NCBI RefSeq assembly: GCF_025370935.1
Contig: NC_133481.1
Location: forward strand, 18,481,586 to 18,545,585
Source: Choristoneura fumiferana
Lineage: Eukaryota > Arthropoda > Insecta > Lepidoptera > Tortricidae
Length of the DNA: 64,000 nt
Direction: 5' to 3'
Of the stretch, positions 1 to 10,159 are shown piece after piece (the first letter of the stretch is position 1; each line of letters starts with the position of its first letter). The position numbers were made by a program, and so were the translations under genes. The notes under the pieces are model-generated. The model was given only the letters and a program-made list of their open reading frames with translations. It did not search any database and had not been told where the DNA came from.

Positions 1-1109
1 GACCGTCTTATAATTCCTAAAATTTGGACGGGTACTCAATTTTCGATCGTAGGTATTTCTGATAAAAATAGTAACAGTTGATAAAAATGAAATCCAAGTT
101 GATAGTTAATTTAGTTATTCATCGCTATATTTATGAAAAACAGTGATTTAGAAATTTAGAAATTATGACATAGCAGCTGAGTACGAGATTTAGGTATTTT
201 GAGAATTGTATGTTTTAAACTTGAGACATTTTTGTATCAAGTTAATTTGAATAACAGTCATGTCAAGAATACGGTGTGTTAAGAAGTAGGTGTGTCATTT
301 CAAAATTTAGACATTTTGAAACTAATCCGTTTTACATTGCGTGCGGCGTACTCGGAGCTTGGTATTTTGACATTTGATTTTAGCGAACCAGTAACTTATT
401 TACCAAGGCATTACTTACTTATGAGGCACATGCGGTAATAGCCTATGAATCCTTGAAGTGGTGACCGTTTTTAAAGACTGTGGGTCCACGAAGGAGCTGA
501 CTGACTCGGGCAACTCATGGGGCATTGTAGCGCTGACCAGGGTCAGTTGACAGCCGACCGGCGGTACCTGGTGTTGCACTTTGAATTGCATCTGAAAAGA
601 GATGCAACAGCCAAATATTCATTTAGTACATCCACTTCATACATATATACTTACACTATATAATTACAGTATAAGCATAGCAAAAGAAGAGGTGGATCCT
701 ATGTAATCTCCGACCCTTTAGGAGACTTGACTGCCTACTCCGGCGCGGACGCTTAGGGTTGTCGATATCTATTTTAGATTAATTACCTACCGGTAAATAA
801 TTTTAATGCAAAGTTGACTTAAAATTGTCTTATGTCTGTGTCTAGACTAGAAAAAAAGATTCTATGCTTCTAAAAAAAATACGTAAGTACGAGTTATCAT
901 CTCGCGAAGGTTGAAGTCAATCTAAATCAGACAGTTGGTTAAATTTGACGTCCAAGATTGTACCAATACGAATATGGAATCTCATCAATAAAAACTTTTC
1001 ATTTCATTTCATTTCATATACCTAATAATCAAAGTTGAAAACCCCTGACTTTGTGAGCGGTTTGCGAGCACATTAGAAATATCATAACCTATAAATTGAA
1101 CTAACTTAC
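1..1109. other. ddx28 intronic sequence, no further exon seen
   Basis: I found no helicase exon here, so the remaining ddx28 exons should lie left of the window. A segment at about 660-760 (contains CTGCCTACTCCGGCGCGGAC) recurs at 33598-33665, so it belongs to a dispersed repeat. A short CATTT run lies near 1000-1018. Confidence 0.5.
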
Positions 1110-3290
1110 CGGAAACTTCTTTAGCAAATTACACAGCTTTCCGCTAAAGCTATCGTCTAGCAACGTATCTGCCTCATCCAACACCATATGATGCACATTA
1201 TTGATCTTATAAATTCCAGTAGTGACCAGTTTGCTATACGCCCCTAGTGTGGTGACAAGTATATCGCAGTATTCTATTGGTGGGTTCAGCATCTTCTGCT
1301 TTGTACGGCCACCGACGAGGGTGGTAACATTTAAGTTCAGATTGTGGGCTATGTTCTGGGCTACTTCACCGATTTGGGTAGCTGGAATAGGGGATGAATA
1401 GTAATTATATTATAATAAACTATTTATTGCTAACCCGTGGCTTTGCACGCATTTAAATCATACAGCAGTTGAATTGAAATACCGGGATTTTATTAAATTT
1501 CCATGGGAATTTCCAAAGATTACATCATAGATGTCACTAACGTTACATTTGCACTCATGTCAAATTTCGTGTCTCTAATTCTAGTCTAGGAAGACGTCCA
1601 CTGCAGAACAAAGGCCTCCCCCTTAGAACACCACAATGAAAGACAACTCGCCACTTGCATCCACTGGTTTCCCGCAGCTCTAACGGTTGAAATTGTACAA
1701 TTTTATCCCCATCCCGTGGGAATATCATGATAAAGAGCCTATTACCCCTTTCAAACCCAGCTGATATGATTGTGCAAATTAATTACATTTGAATTGGACA
1801 TGGATTGTACATAAGGTCCACTAATATTTGCATGACTTATACAGTCTAAATTTATGAAACAAAAAATCCTATAACATCATATACCTAACTATAATGTACT
1901 ACATTTACCGCAAATAAACTTCATTTCATTTCATTTCATTGTCATAAGTCATAACTAACATTTGAATACGCTTTTTAACTTGACATGGATTGTGCATAAA
2001 GTCCACTGTCGTAACTCTTTTCATACTTGGCTGGGTTCAAAAGGGTTAAGTTATTTGAGATATCCAGCTACATACATACCAAATTTAATTCAACTGTCAG
2101 CCGTTTTTGACTGAAGTAACAAGCATACATAATTTCGCAGGTGGTAGGACCTTGTGCAAGGTCCGCCCGGATTGCTACTACCATCTTGCTTGCTAATCCT
2201 GCCGTGAAGCAGCAGTGCTTGCATTGTTGTGTTTCGGTGTGGAGAGTAAGACAGCCGGTGAAATTATTGGCACTTGAGGTATCCCATCTTAGGCCTCTAG
2301 GTTGGCAACGCGTCTGCAATAACCCCTGGTGCTGCAGGTGTTCATGGGCAGTGGTGATCTCTTACCATCAGGAGACCCACTTGCTTGTTTGCCATCCAGT
2401 GGAATAAAAAATAAATAAAAAAACATTTATAATATTAGTAGGATTTAAAGAACAAATGAATCCTCTAAGTAAGAACCAAAAAGAAGTGGGGGGGTATTTG
2501 CTTAATTTATTTTTGATGTCAGGGATGTGGATGGTGTCCACATTGTTGACATAATTGTCAACAATACAGAAACTAAAATGTGCATAGAAATACTTATCCT
2601 TGCTAATATAATAATTACGAAAGTAACTATCTGTATCTTACCTCTACATTCTTAAATGGCTGAACTGATTTCTATTAAATTTGGTAAGTATTGATATAGT
2701 TTGACACCCAGTAAAGAATGAAATTTTGATGTTAATGTTGACCTTAATGATAAAAGCTCAAATAGATTCATATAAAACTTACCTAGCTCTCTGCTTGGGG
2801 TAATAATAACAGCAAGTGGACTATTGAATTCATCTTTAACAGACGTTTTCCAATCCAAAATATGCTGGAATATAGGCAGAAGATACGCTAAAGTTTTACC
2901 ACACCCTGTCTCTGCAGTCACGACAGTGTTATAACCTTCTAAAATAAAAGGGATCGATTTCGCTTGGATTGCAGTGGGCAAATTATAACCCTGGCCTGAC
3001 ATAACCTCTATCAATTCTGGCCGAACGCCTACATCTTCGAAACTTTTCTTGAAAACTTCTTTTTCTTCCTTCTTATTAGCATCTCCGTATATTGTGAAGT
3101 AATCGCCTTTAGATTTAACGTTTAACCAGCCAGCAGAAGCGAGTTTTACGCCATCAAACTTGCTATAAGTTTGTCCTTCGTAGTGGTTGTATTCGGGACG
3201 TTTACAAGTAATTATTGGTAGTTTTTTCTTAACCTGCTGGCTGTAGTAGCGGCAATAGGAAGTATTGAATATTTGGCGTAATTTAGACAT
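1110..3290 (-). CDS. DDX28: DDX28-like mitochondrial DEAD-box RNA helicase (5' part, gene continues off the left edge)
   Basis: Two coding exons are visible: 2783..3290 (start codon at 3290) and 1110..1381. They join in phase 1, so the last G of exon 1 plus CT makes Ala170. The 260 residues seen cover RecA domain 1. The N-terminus is basic and hydroxyl/aromatic-rich, fitting a mitochondrial targeting peptide. There is a Q-motif-like LPTAIQAKSIP around 104-114, Walker A AETGCGKT at 126-133, motif Ia TPSREL at 164-169, GG near 193, and DEAD (VLDEADTLL) at 238-241. The usual TPGR of motif Ib reads TLGA here, which is odd. DDX28 homologues help assemble the mitochondrial large ribosomal subunit; that role is family knowledge. 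Exon 2 ends with a CCG|GTAAGT donor, so SAT and the second RecA domain must lie to the left of base 1. Assignment to DDX28 rather than another DEAD-box paralogue rests on the mitochondrial-like N-terminus and overall similarity. Confidence 0.85.
1586..1682 (-). mobile_element. RTE-type LINE 3'-end fragment
   Basis: The segment runs from AAGACGTCCACTGC through AAAGGCCTCCCCCTTAGAAC. It is closely similar to the better preserved copy at 7690-7862, where the reverse strand reads as the C-terminal tail of an RTE-type endonuclease/reverse transcriptase. This copy is short and decayed. Confidence 0.6.
2136..2424 (+). repeat. 280-bp A-tailed dispersed repeat, copy 1
   Basis: The copy starts near GCAGGTGGTAGGACCTTG and ends GCCATCCAGTGGAATAAAAAATAAATAAA. 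Copies at 4858-5143 (+), 38522-38804 (-) and 46014-46240 (-, internally deleted) share the same ends, plus a truncated piece at 47753-47801. The A-rich 3' end suggests a retroposon (SINE-like or a LINE tail). No clear tRNA A/B boxes are visible. The conserved ORFs within it on both strands are by-products of copy similarity rather than genes. Confidence 0.8.
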
Positions 3291-3299
3291 GTTAAATCA

Positions 3300-5140
3300 C
3301 ATTGGACGGGACAAATTCTGATGCAACCAAGTTTTAACCTCAAAATGTGTTTGTTTGTTGTGACATGACACCTGTCAATGTCATGTGCATAGCTTTTTAA
3401 TAGGATATGACGAAGGATTAAAGTGTTACAGCCAAACAAATAAACAAAATTAAAATGCGACATTTCTGTCTCTTCTGAGCACAAATTAAAATAATAAGCG
3501 TGCCTCTCTTCGCGTAAAAAGCCTTAACTTGAGTGAATGACTTTTCTTGTTTATTGTGTTTTTTACAAACTTATTTGTGTTTGTTTCTAATTTTCATCCA
3601 CGATTTGATATGCAATGCAAGTATAGTCAACAAAAAAGTTTGCTTACAAAATATATTTTTTTTAACAGAAACTTGTACTTACTGTTTTAAGTCTTAATTT
3701 AATAGCTAACGATAAAATCAACAATATAACATTATTAGGGCCTATTACGTAATACAGGTATAAAGAAATCAAACCTGTGATACTTTCACAAAATAGGGTA
3801 AGTAAATCGTTAGTAACTGGCCACTTTACTACCTTGCTTGCTTAGAATGTTTATTGTGATCACCTGTAAAGAGATATCGACCATATTATTGTTTCAGAGG
3901 AAGTAGTGAATGTTGAAAATAATGAACATGTGTTTACTAGAGGACGATATTATTTATTTCTTAAAATATTTAATTGTTTTATTGGACATTTCGCTTAACT
4001 AGTTATTAGCCAGTATTTTCAATGCTAGCCATTTTTTTTAAACTGGCCAAATAAAATGTTAACATAATAAAAGCTTCTTAACATAAAATGAAACAATAAA
4101 CTCTTTAGGAATGTATCCTCAATCCTCACTATCCGATGAGGAACTTGCCTGGTGAAGATAATAACAAATATGACATAAATTAAGGCCCAATCACTATATT
4201 TTTTTCATGAAACAGGGGAACACATTCTTCATGGAGGTATTTACTACAAAGAAGCTCATTCACATTGCCTACAATAATAAGTTCACAAGTTTCACATTTG
4301 TCTCTTTGCATCAAGTTATCAGTTTCGATTAGTTTACTTAGGACATTTATATTTACTTTTGGTTTTTGTTTTAGGTTTTTTTTTTCATTTACTTTCGTTT
4401 TCTTAGATTTGGCTTCGATTATACTTAGTACTTGGGCATTTCTATCTACCGTTGTACCCTGAGTTTATCTCTCCGATTTCAACAAAATTTGGTAGGTAGA
4501 CTCAGTCGATGATTCCGAGCTCAAAAAAGTCGAAGTCGAATTTTTCTTAACAAAACGGACACATCCATACAATATTTTGGGAACACATCTGGAGACCCTA
4601 TTTTTCCATTAATCGATGTAAGTACATAATAGTTGAGTAATACTTGTGATAAAACTGCTGTTATCTGGTGAAAGTGTGGATATATTATAGAAATCAAAAT
4701 TTAATCATTTTAGTATAACATGGCCAGTTACTAGCGATTGACCCTATTAGACAAACTAAATAAAACCGCCTCGAAACGATTTACTTTTTTGAAAGAAAAT
4801 ATCTCCCACTCCTTCCACTCCAACCTTTTCTTCAAACTAAAAAAATAAAATTCGCAAACTTTTTGCAGGTGGTAGGACCTTGTGCAAGGTCCGCCCGGAT
4901 TGCTACCACCATCTTGCTCGCTAATCCTGCCGTGAAGCAGCAGTGCTTGCACTGTTGTGTTTCAGCGTGGAGAGTAAGACAGCCGGTGAAATTACTGGCA
5001 CTCGAGGTATCCCATCATAGGCCTCTAGGTTGGCAACGCGTCTGCAATAACCCCTGGCGTTGCAAATGTTTATGGGCAGTGGTGATCTCTTACCATCAAG
5101 AGACCCACTAGCTCGTTTGCCATCCAGTCGAATAAAAAAA
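3300..5140. other. intergenic, no gene seen
   Basis: AT-rich sequence upstream of ddx28. It holds a dispersed repeat at 4433-4605 and a second A-tailed repeat at 4858-5143. No exon with supporting splice signals was found. Confidence 0.5.
4433..4605 (+). repeat. dispersed repeat (also at 43923-44100)
   Basis: It starts GGGCATTTCTATCTACCG and runs through CTGAGTTTATCTCTCCGAT. The first about 85 bp match 43923-44020 in the same orientation. The remainder (from TCTTAACAAAACGGACAC) matches the reverse complement of 44026-44085. One of the two copies therefore carries an internal inversion. Confidence 0.75.
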
Positions 5141-5143
5141 AAA
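4858..5143 (+). repeat. 280-bp A-tailed dispersed repeat, copy 2
   Basis: About 90 percent identical by eye to the copy at 2136-2424, ending in a run of ten A. The octamer AAACTTTT occurs on both sides, a possible target-site duplication. Confidence 0.8.
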
Positions 5144-5564
5144 CTTTTGGAAAATCACTTTGTAGGTAAGCTAGTAGAAAATAAAATAAAATCGCAACTA
5201 CCCTCTTCCACATTTATTAATGCCATACAGTAGGAATATGTCAGACGCTTTATTAACTAACAACTAGAATTAAGTATAATCAACATATCATACAACATTT
5301 TACAGGGGTAATATTTATCAAAAACGATCACAGAGTATAAATTTGTTGGATGGGTAATCTTAACTGTGCCCTCAATGCATATTGGGCAAGTGTGCAAAAT
5401 CCTTTGATTTCTATAGAGTAATTGGCCTAGTTATTCCTTAACCTCTTCACCGCCAGTCACCCACTCGTGACAGCCAATGGAATGCCTCACACGCCACATC
5501 TATACATGACTAACATTCAACTCGAAATTAATTAAAAATCAAGTTGAGTTGTCGCTGGTTTTTG

Positions 5565-5925
5565 TGGGGTGCGGTAGATTTCTGTGACGCATGCCATAGG
5601 GCGTTTGGGCACCACAAGACCAGACCGGAGAAAAACGGTCCGGTATGGGGAATAGTGCATGAATTAGTATGTAAATTTATGGCGTTCCATATCGGACGGG
5701 AGGGCTGACAAAGTGTGACTTTTAACTTTACGGTCCGATATGGAACGCCATAAATTTACATACTAATTCATGCACTTTTCCCCATTCCGGACCGTTTTTT
5801 TCCGGTCCGGTCTTGTAGTGCACATACTCATAGGGATAGGGCCCGCATTTCATTGGTACATAGGGCCCGCATGCGGGGTGCAGTAGATTTCCAACGCATG
5901 CCAAAGGGCCAGCATTCGGGGAACC
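5565..5925. repeat. long hairpin (inverted repeat) element
   Basis: The left arm at about 5607-5697 and the right arm at about 5733-5822 are reverse complements of each other over about 88 bp (GTATGTAAATTTATGGCGTT pairs with its complement), with a spacer of about 35 bp. The hairpin is bracketed by a direct repeat containing TAGATTTC...GCATGCCA (5573-5600 and 5883-5907). The palindromic satellite begins right after it, and the GCATGCGGG motif occurs in both. Confidence 0.85.
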
Positions 5926-5940
5926 GTTTTCATTAGTTTT

Positions 5941-6730
5941 CACGGTGTATATCGACCGAGTTACCGACTTATGAGTTTCACTAGTCGTTATACCACATGC
6001 GGGAGTAACCGCATGCGGTATATCGACCGAGTTATCGACATGAGTTTCACTAGTCGTTATACCGCATGCGGGAGTAACCGCATGCGGTATATCGACCGAG
6101 TTATCGACACATGAGTTTCACTAGTCGTTATACCGCATGCGGGAGTAACCGCATGCGGTATATCGACCGAGTTATCGACATGAGTTTCACTAGTGGTTAT
6201 ACCTCATACGGGAGTAACCGCATGCGGTATATCGACCGAGTTATCGACATGAGTGTCACTAGTCGTTATACCTCATACGGGAGTAACCGCATGCGGTATA
6301 TCGACCGAGTTATCGACATGAGTTTCACTAGTGGTTATACCGCATGCGGTATACCGATCGAGTTATCGACACATGAGTTTCACTAGTCGTTATACCGCAT
6401 GCAGGAGTCACTGCATGCGGTATATCGACCGAGTTATCGACTTATGAGCTTCACTAGTCGTAATACCGCATGCGGTATATCGACCGAGTTATCGACATGA
6501 GTTTCACTAGTCGTTATACCGCATGCGGTATATCGACCGAGTTATCGACTCATGAGTTTCTCTAGTCGTTATACCGCATGCAGGAGCCACTGCATGCGGT
6601 ATATCGACCGAGTTATCGACTCATGAGTTTCACTAGTCGTAATACCGCATGCGGTATATCGACCGAGTTATCGACTCATGAGTTTCTCTAGTCGTTATAC
6701 CGCAGCGGTATAACGACCGAGTTATCGACC
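5941..6730. repeat. palindromic satellite array, 13 units of about 53-71 bp
   Basis: Thirteen units each contain the core TCGACCGAGTTATCGAC (two variants) followed by GAGTTTCACTAGTCGTTATA. Long units (69-72 bp) then carry a hairpin of two 13-base arms, ATACCGCATGCGG and CCGCATGCGGTAT, around a 6-base loop. Short units (about 53-55 bp) carry only the fused palindrome ATACCGCATGCGGTAT. The 69-bp period is a multiple of three, so a 23-residue repeat ORF (6111-6386) arises; I regard it as fortuitous. Confidence 0.95.
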
Positions 6731-6739
6731 AATGTCACT

Positions 6740-7685
6740 GAGCCATAAGCGAGATCGAGCCATGCTTTAGTCTGCATAGTCAGTGGGCAGCGGAAATCCT
6801 ATGCTATTCAGGGTCTGTTTTCCACTATCTGATTAGTTACTGATATTTTATGTGACATTAAATATATGTACCTATATAATGCCGTTTCTGTTTATAAAGA
6901 CTTTTTCTTTAAATTTCACAGATATATGTTACAGCAAATACTTGTGAAACAGGATCTAAACATACAAAAAGTATTTAACAGGAAAATGAGACGGACGGTA
7001 TGATACAAACTCCGAATCAAGCAAGCCAGAAAATCGAAAATAAACAGGATGAGTCTAAATATAAACACATTTACAAATTGTATCTTAAACGCTTCTTCCA
7101 AACTAAGACCTTTATTTTAATATTACATCTTAAGCTATTTACAGTCAGGTCCAAAAAACTTCACTGATGGTGACAAGGATTTATTTTCGCAGTTGGCTGT
7201 ACCAAAATAAATTAATAGCTAAACGAACCGTTACCCGTAACTCTATATTTTTTTCATCGATCGATATTTTTATTACATTTTTATACAATAAAAATTAAGC
7301 TACAAAGTATGAGAACGTAGTAACCTAGTAATAGAAAATAATGCTAATATAAATTTAGCCGTAGTTTAAAGTATGTACAGTTAGAATAATTATTTTAATT
7401 ATGTTTATACTATACTTCATTCTTTTACGCTACCACCAAATAAGAGGTGGGGTCTAAAAACTAGACAATACAAGATCAGAATAGGTGCAATTTACCTACA
7501 CTTTGCAGTAAGAAGTAATATGAAGTTGTTAATGCCACAAAATCCCGGAATTCTGAAAACGATAAATCTGCCACCTAATCCCGGTATTCTGGAAAAGCAA
7601 TTAATATCCGTACTGTTTACTAATCCTAGAACCACACAATAATTGTACTGTAAATATTTTAGATTCTTTTCTTTCTATTTTAGGT
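6740..7685. other. AT-rich intergenic sequence, nothing recognised
   Basis: No coding exon, RNA gene or named repeat could be supported here. The two short phrases ending CCTAATCCCGG near 7577 and AATCCCGG near 7542 suggest a local duplication. Confidence 0.4.
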
Positions 7686-7689
7686 AGGT

Positions 7690-7862
7690 CATCATCATCA
7701 TCATCATCAGCCCGAAGACGTCCACTGCTGGACAAAGGCCTCCCCCTTAGAACGCCACAATGAACGACAACTTGCCACTTGCATCCACCGGTTTCCCGCC
7801 ACTCTCACGATGTCGTCAGTCCACCTGGTGGGAGGCCTGCCAACGCTTCTATTTTAGGTAGG
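7690..7862 (-). mobile_element. RTE-type LINE C-terminal/3' fragment
   Basis: Read on the minus strand, this encodes a run like GRPPTRWTDDI followed by RWMQVASCRSLWRS and EAFVQQWTSSG. That pattern is the C-terminal end of RTE-clade non-LTR retrotransposon polyproteins that is ubiquitous in Lepidoptera. It ends in (CAT)n, the complement of the ATG-rich tail. It is 5'-truncated and non-functional. Confidence 0.8.
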
Positions 7863-8189
7863 TATACTAGCCTTAACCCCGACTTCGCCCGCGTTAGAAT
7901 AGCTTAGTGCCGTCTCAACTGAAGTGTTATATATTATGCCCGTACAATTTTTGAAATATATAACGGCAACAGTTTACTTACACGATTCTAGTTACCATGG
8001 CAACGCAATAAATAAATGTCTTAGAGTTTGGCCTGAAAAAGGTTGCGGCACGTTACGGTAACAATTTGAAAGGACAACGTTCGCTCGCACAACGCCATCT
8101 ACTGATTGCAAACAAAGTTAACACGTCACGTCATCTTGAGAGCTGAGGTACGTCACCGTTTTTGGGCAGTGCTCTCTATTCTTGTTTAA

Positions 8190-8385
8190 ACTTAAAATAT
8201 TATCCCACGGGAATGCATATAATAATATCAAGTATCTTATGTCTCAATGCTTTGTCAATCTGTACGCCAAGTTTCATGTAAATCCGTTCAGCCGTTATTG
8301 CGCGATTCGGTAACAAATATCTAAACATCCAAACATCTTCACAAACTTTCACATTTATAATATTAGTAGGATTAAGAATTAATCG
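8190..8385. repeat. dispersed repeat ending in TTTATAATATTAGTAGGATT
   Basis: It includes AAATCCGTTCAGCCGTTATTGCGCGAT and ends with the TTATAATATTAGTAGGAT phrase. Related text recurs at 38430-38490 and 52300-52760. This is a common Lepidoptera repeat type whose class I cannot name. Confidence 0.5.
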
Positions 8386-8744
8386 TATCACGTGACCGTA
8401 AGATCCTTCCTCTCAAAAATTAAAGTTTAATATCAGAATCCCGGGATTAGATGGTATTAACAACTCTCGATTACTTCTTCCCGCCAAGTGTGGGTAAATT
8501 AATTGATACAGCCTAGTCGGACCACTGTGCATGAGTTCAAAAATAAATATGAATTTAACCAATTTACTACACTATTTACTTAACCGGAGATTTGACGGTT
8601 GGTCTGACATTGGTCATCGTTTAATAACATGGTGCAGCCCACTATAAGGCCAAAAAATTTTATGTGTCCATCATTTATAACCCAGGCTTTTGTGTAGGTA
8701 AACAAGAACAAAAAAATTAGGTACAAAAAAAATCAACCAAAGAT

Positions 8745-9000
8745 GCGCGAGCGCCCCACTGAGCACTGGGAATCGAACCCAGGTCCCCAGCAATCCGTGC
8801 TGCGTGGTATAACCCCTACACCACTGCTGGACAGGAATCTAGACACGAATTTTTTCTATGCATACATATCTCAGGTTGCTTATTATTTTCTACTATGCTA
8901 CTTAAGCAGCAGCACTTGCGACATCTATGTGGCGTCGACAGACGTCACACTCTTTCGGAACCAACCGCTCACCCAGACAAGAGATGTCGCTACTAAGCAA
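8745..9000 (-). mobile_element. tRNA-derived SINE-like element, family 2, copy 1
   Basis: On the minus strand it reads CCAGCAGTGGTGTAGGGGTT (A-box-like) and then GGGTTCGATTCCCAGTG (B-box-like), preceded by an Ala/Ser-rich spacer. Copies sit in 9085-9453 and 27853-28100. The body contains CATACATATCTCAGGTTGCT and TTTCGGAACCAACCGCTC. Confidence 0.7.
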
Positions 9001-9084
9001 TCAAATTATGATTGTTTTTTGGAGTCTTTTTGTATTTTTTATTTCAACTCCAAATTTGTTACTTTTACGGGTATCCCGTGAAAC

Positions 9085-9453
9085 CATATCGAAAATACAA
9101 ACTGAGACATGGATGCACAGAAAAACATGAAAAAGAGACCAGTACTGGGAATCGAACCCAGGTCCTCAGCATTCCGTGCTGCGTGCTATAACCCCTACAC
9201 CACTGCTGGACAGGAATCTAGACACGAATTTTCCTATGCATACATATCTCAGGTTGCTTATTTCTACTTTGCTACTTAAGCAGCAGCACTAGCGACATCT
9301 ATGTGGCGTCGACAGACGTCACACTCTTTCGGAACCAACCGCTCACCCAGACAAGAGATGTCGCTGATGTGAGGACCTGGGTTCGATTCCCAGTGCTGGT
9401 CTCTTTTTCTGGTTTTTCTGTGCATCCATGTCTCAGTTTGTATTTTCGATATG
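9085..9453. mobile_element. foldback element with B-box-containing 80-bp inverted arms
   Basis: The left arm 9085-9166 and right arm about 9371-9453 are inverted copies (CATATCGAAAATACAAACTG pairs with its complement at 9434-9453). Each arm carries GGAATCGAACCCAGG or its complement, a Pol III B-box-like sequence. The interior is a minus-strand copy of SINE family 2. This may be two SINE ends joined head-to-head rather than a DNA transposon. Confidence 0.8.
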
Positions 9454-10012
9454 TTTCCATTAAAGCTGTGCTGTGCGAGGATAGGTATAAGCGTTTCTAC
9501 TGGTTCATGACACAAAACACAGATAGTTCAGAAGTCAATCTCCATACAAGTGCGCTCGAGCAACGCACACACATTTTATTTATGTTTGTCGCAAAACGGA
9601 ATGTTTCATACTATTTATAAATAGGTTCTTCTTTTTATCCTACAAAAATAAGTATAGTACAAAAACACAATTGCAATTGAGTTTTTATAAATAGTAAATA
9701 CTGCAATTTAGATATTACGATTAAAAATTAAAAATAAATAAATAGGGGACAATATTTTGTAGGTTAGAAAGAAGAACAACCCAAAATACCGAGGACCAGT
9801 GTCCATCTTTTTTGAGCTCCACCTAGTCAGCGATGTGTACTTGTGCTTATTAGGGCTAGAACATTTAGCAAGTCGTAGTTCTGAAACCATGGAGTCGCTA
9901 TTTGTCAAAAATTATCAAAATATTTTTTAAAGTTAAAGTAAGTATGCATGGTATTGGACTACTATGTATGTATCCATGCAACAAGGAAAATATAAAGAGT
10001 GGAAAATATTAT

Positions 10013-10156
10013 TACATATCGTCACTACTGAAAAAATCTCGTATCTAAAATCAATATATCAACAAAATTGAACCTTGACATAATGCTCATAAAGTTCACT
10101 CAGAAAAATTATCTATTTTCAGGTACGAGTTTTTCTTAAAGTAGTGACGATATGTA
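10013..10156. mobile_element. 144-bp MITE with 32-bp inverted ends
   Basis: It begins TACATATCGTCACTACTG and ends with the complement (TAGTGACGATATGTA); the arms pair over about 32 bp with a few mismatches. There is no coding capacity. TA flanks are consistent with a TA target duplication. Confidence 0.8.
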
Positions 10157-10159
10157 AAC

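Larger units (their letters stand above)
1382..2782 (-). other. ddx28 intron 1 with transposon remnants
   Basis: This non-coding stretch lies between the two ddx28 exons. It holds an RTE-type LINE tail fragment near 1586-1682, a CATTT microsatellite at about 1917-1940 and a full copy of the 280-bp A-tailed dispersed repeat (2136-2424). Nothing else is recognisable. Confidence 0.7.

Noticed and set aside
2068..2407. Conserved-looking ORFs on both strands (MQTRCQPRGLRWDTS type; also at 4863, 38619)
   Set aside because: They fall within the 280-bp A-tailed dispersed repeat and recur only because the repeat does.
6111..6386. ORF with 23-residue repeats in the satellite
   Set aside because: A 69-bp period automatically keeps frame. 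Shorter units break it, and there is no start context or splicing support.
5565..6730. CRISPR-like array of repeats
   Set aside because: The organism is an insect; the units are contiguous without unique spacers.
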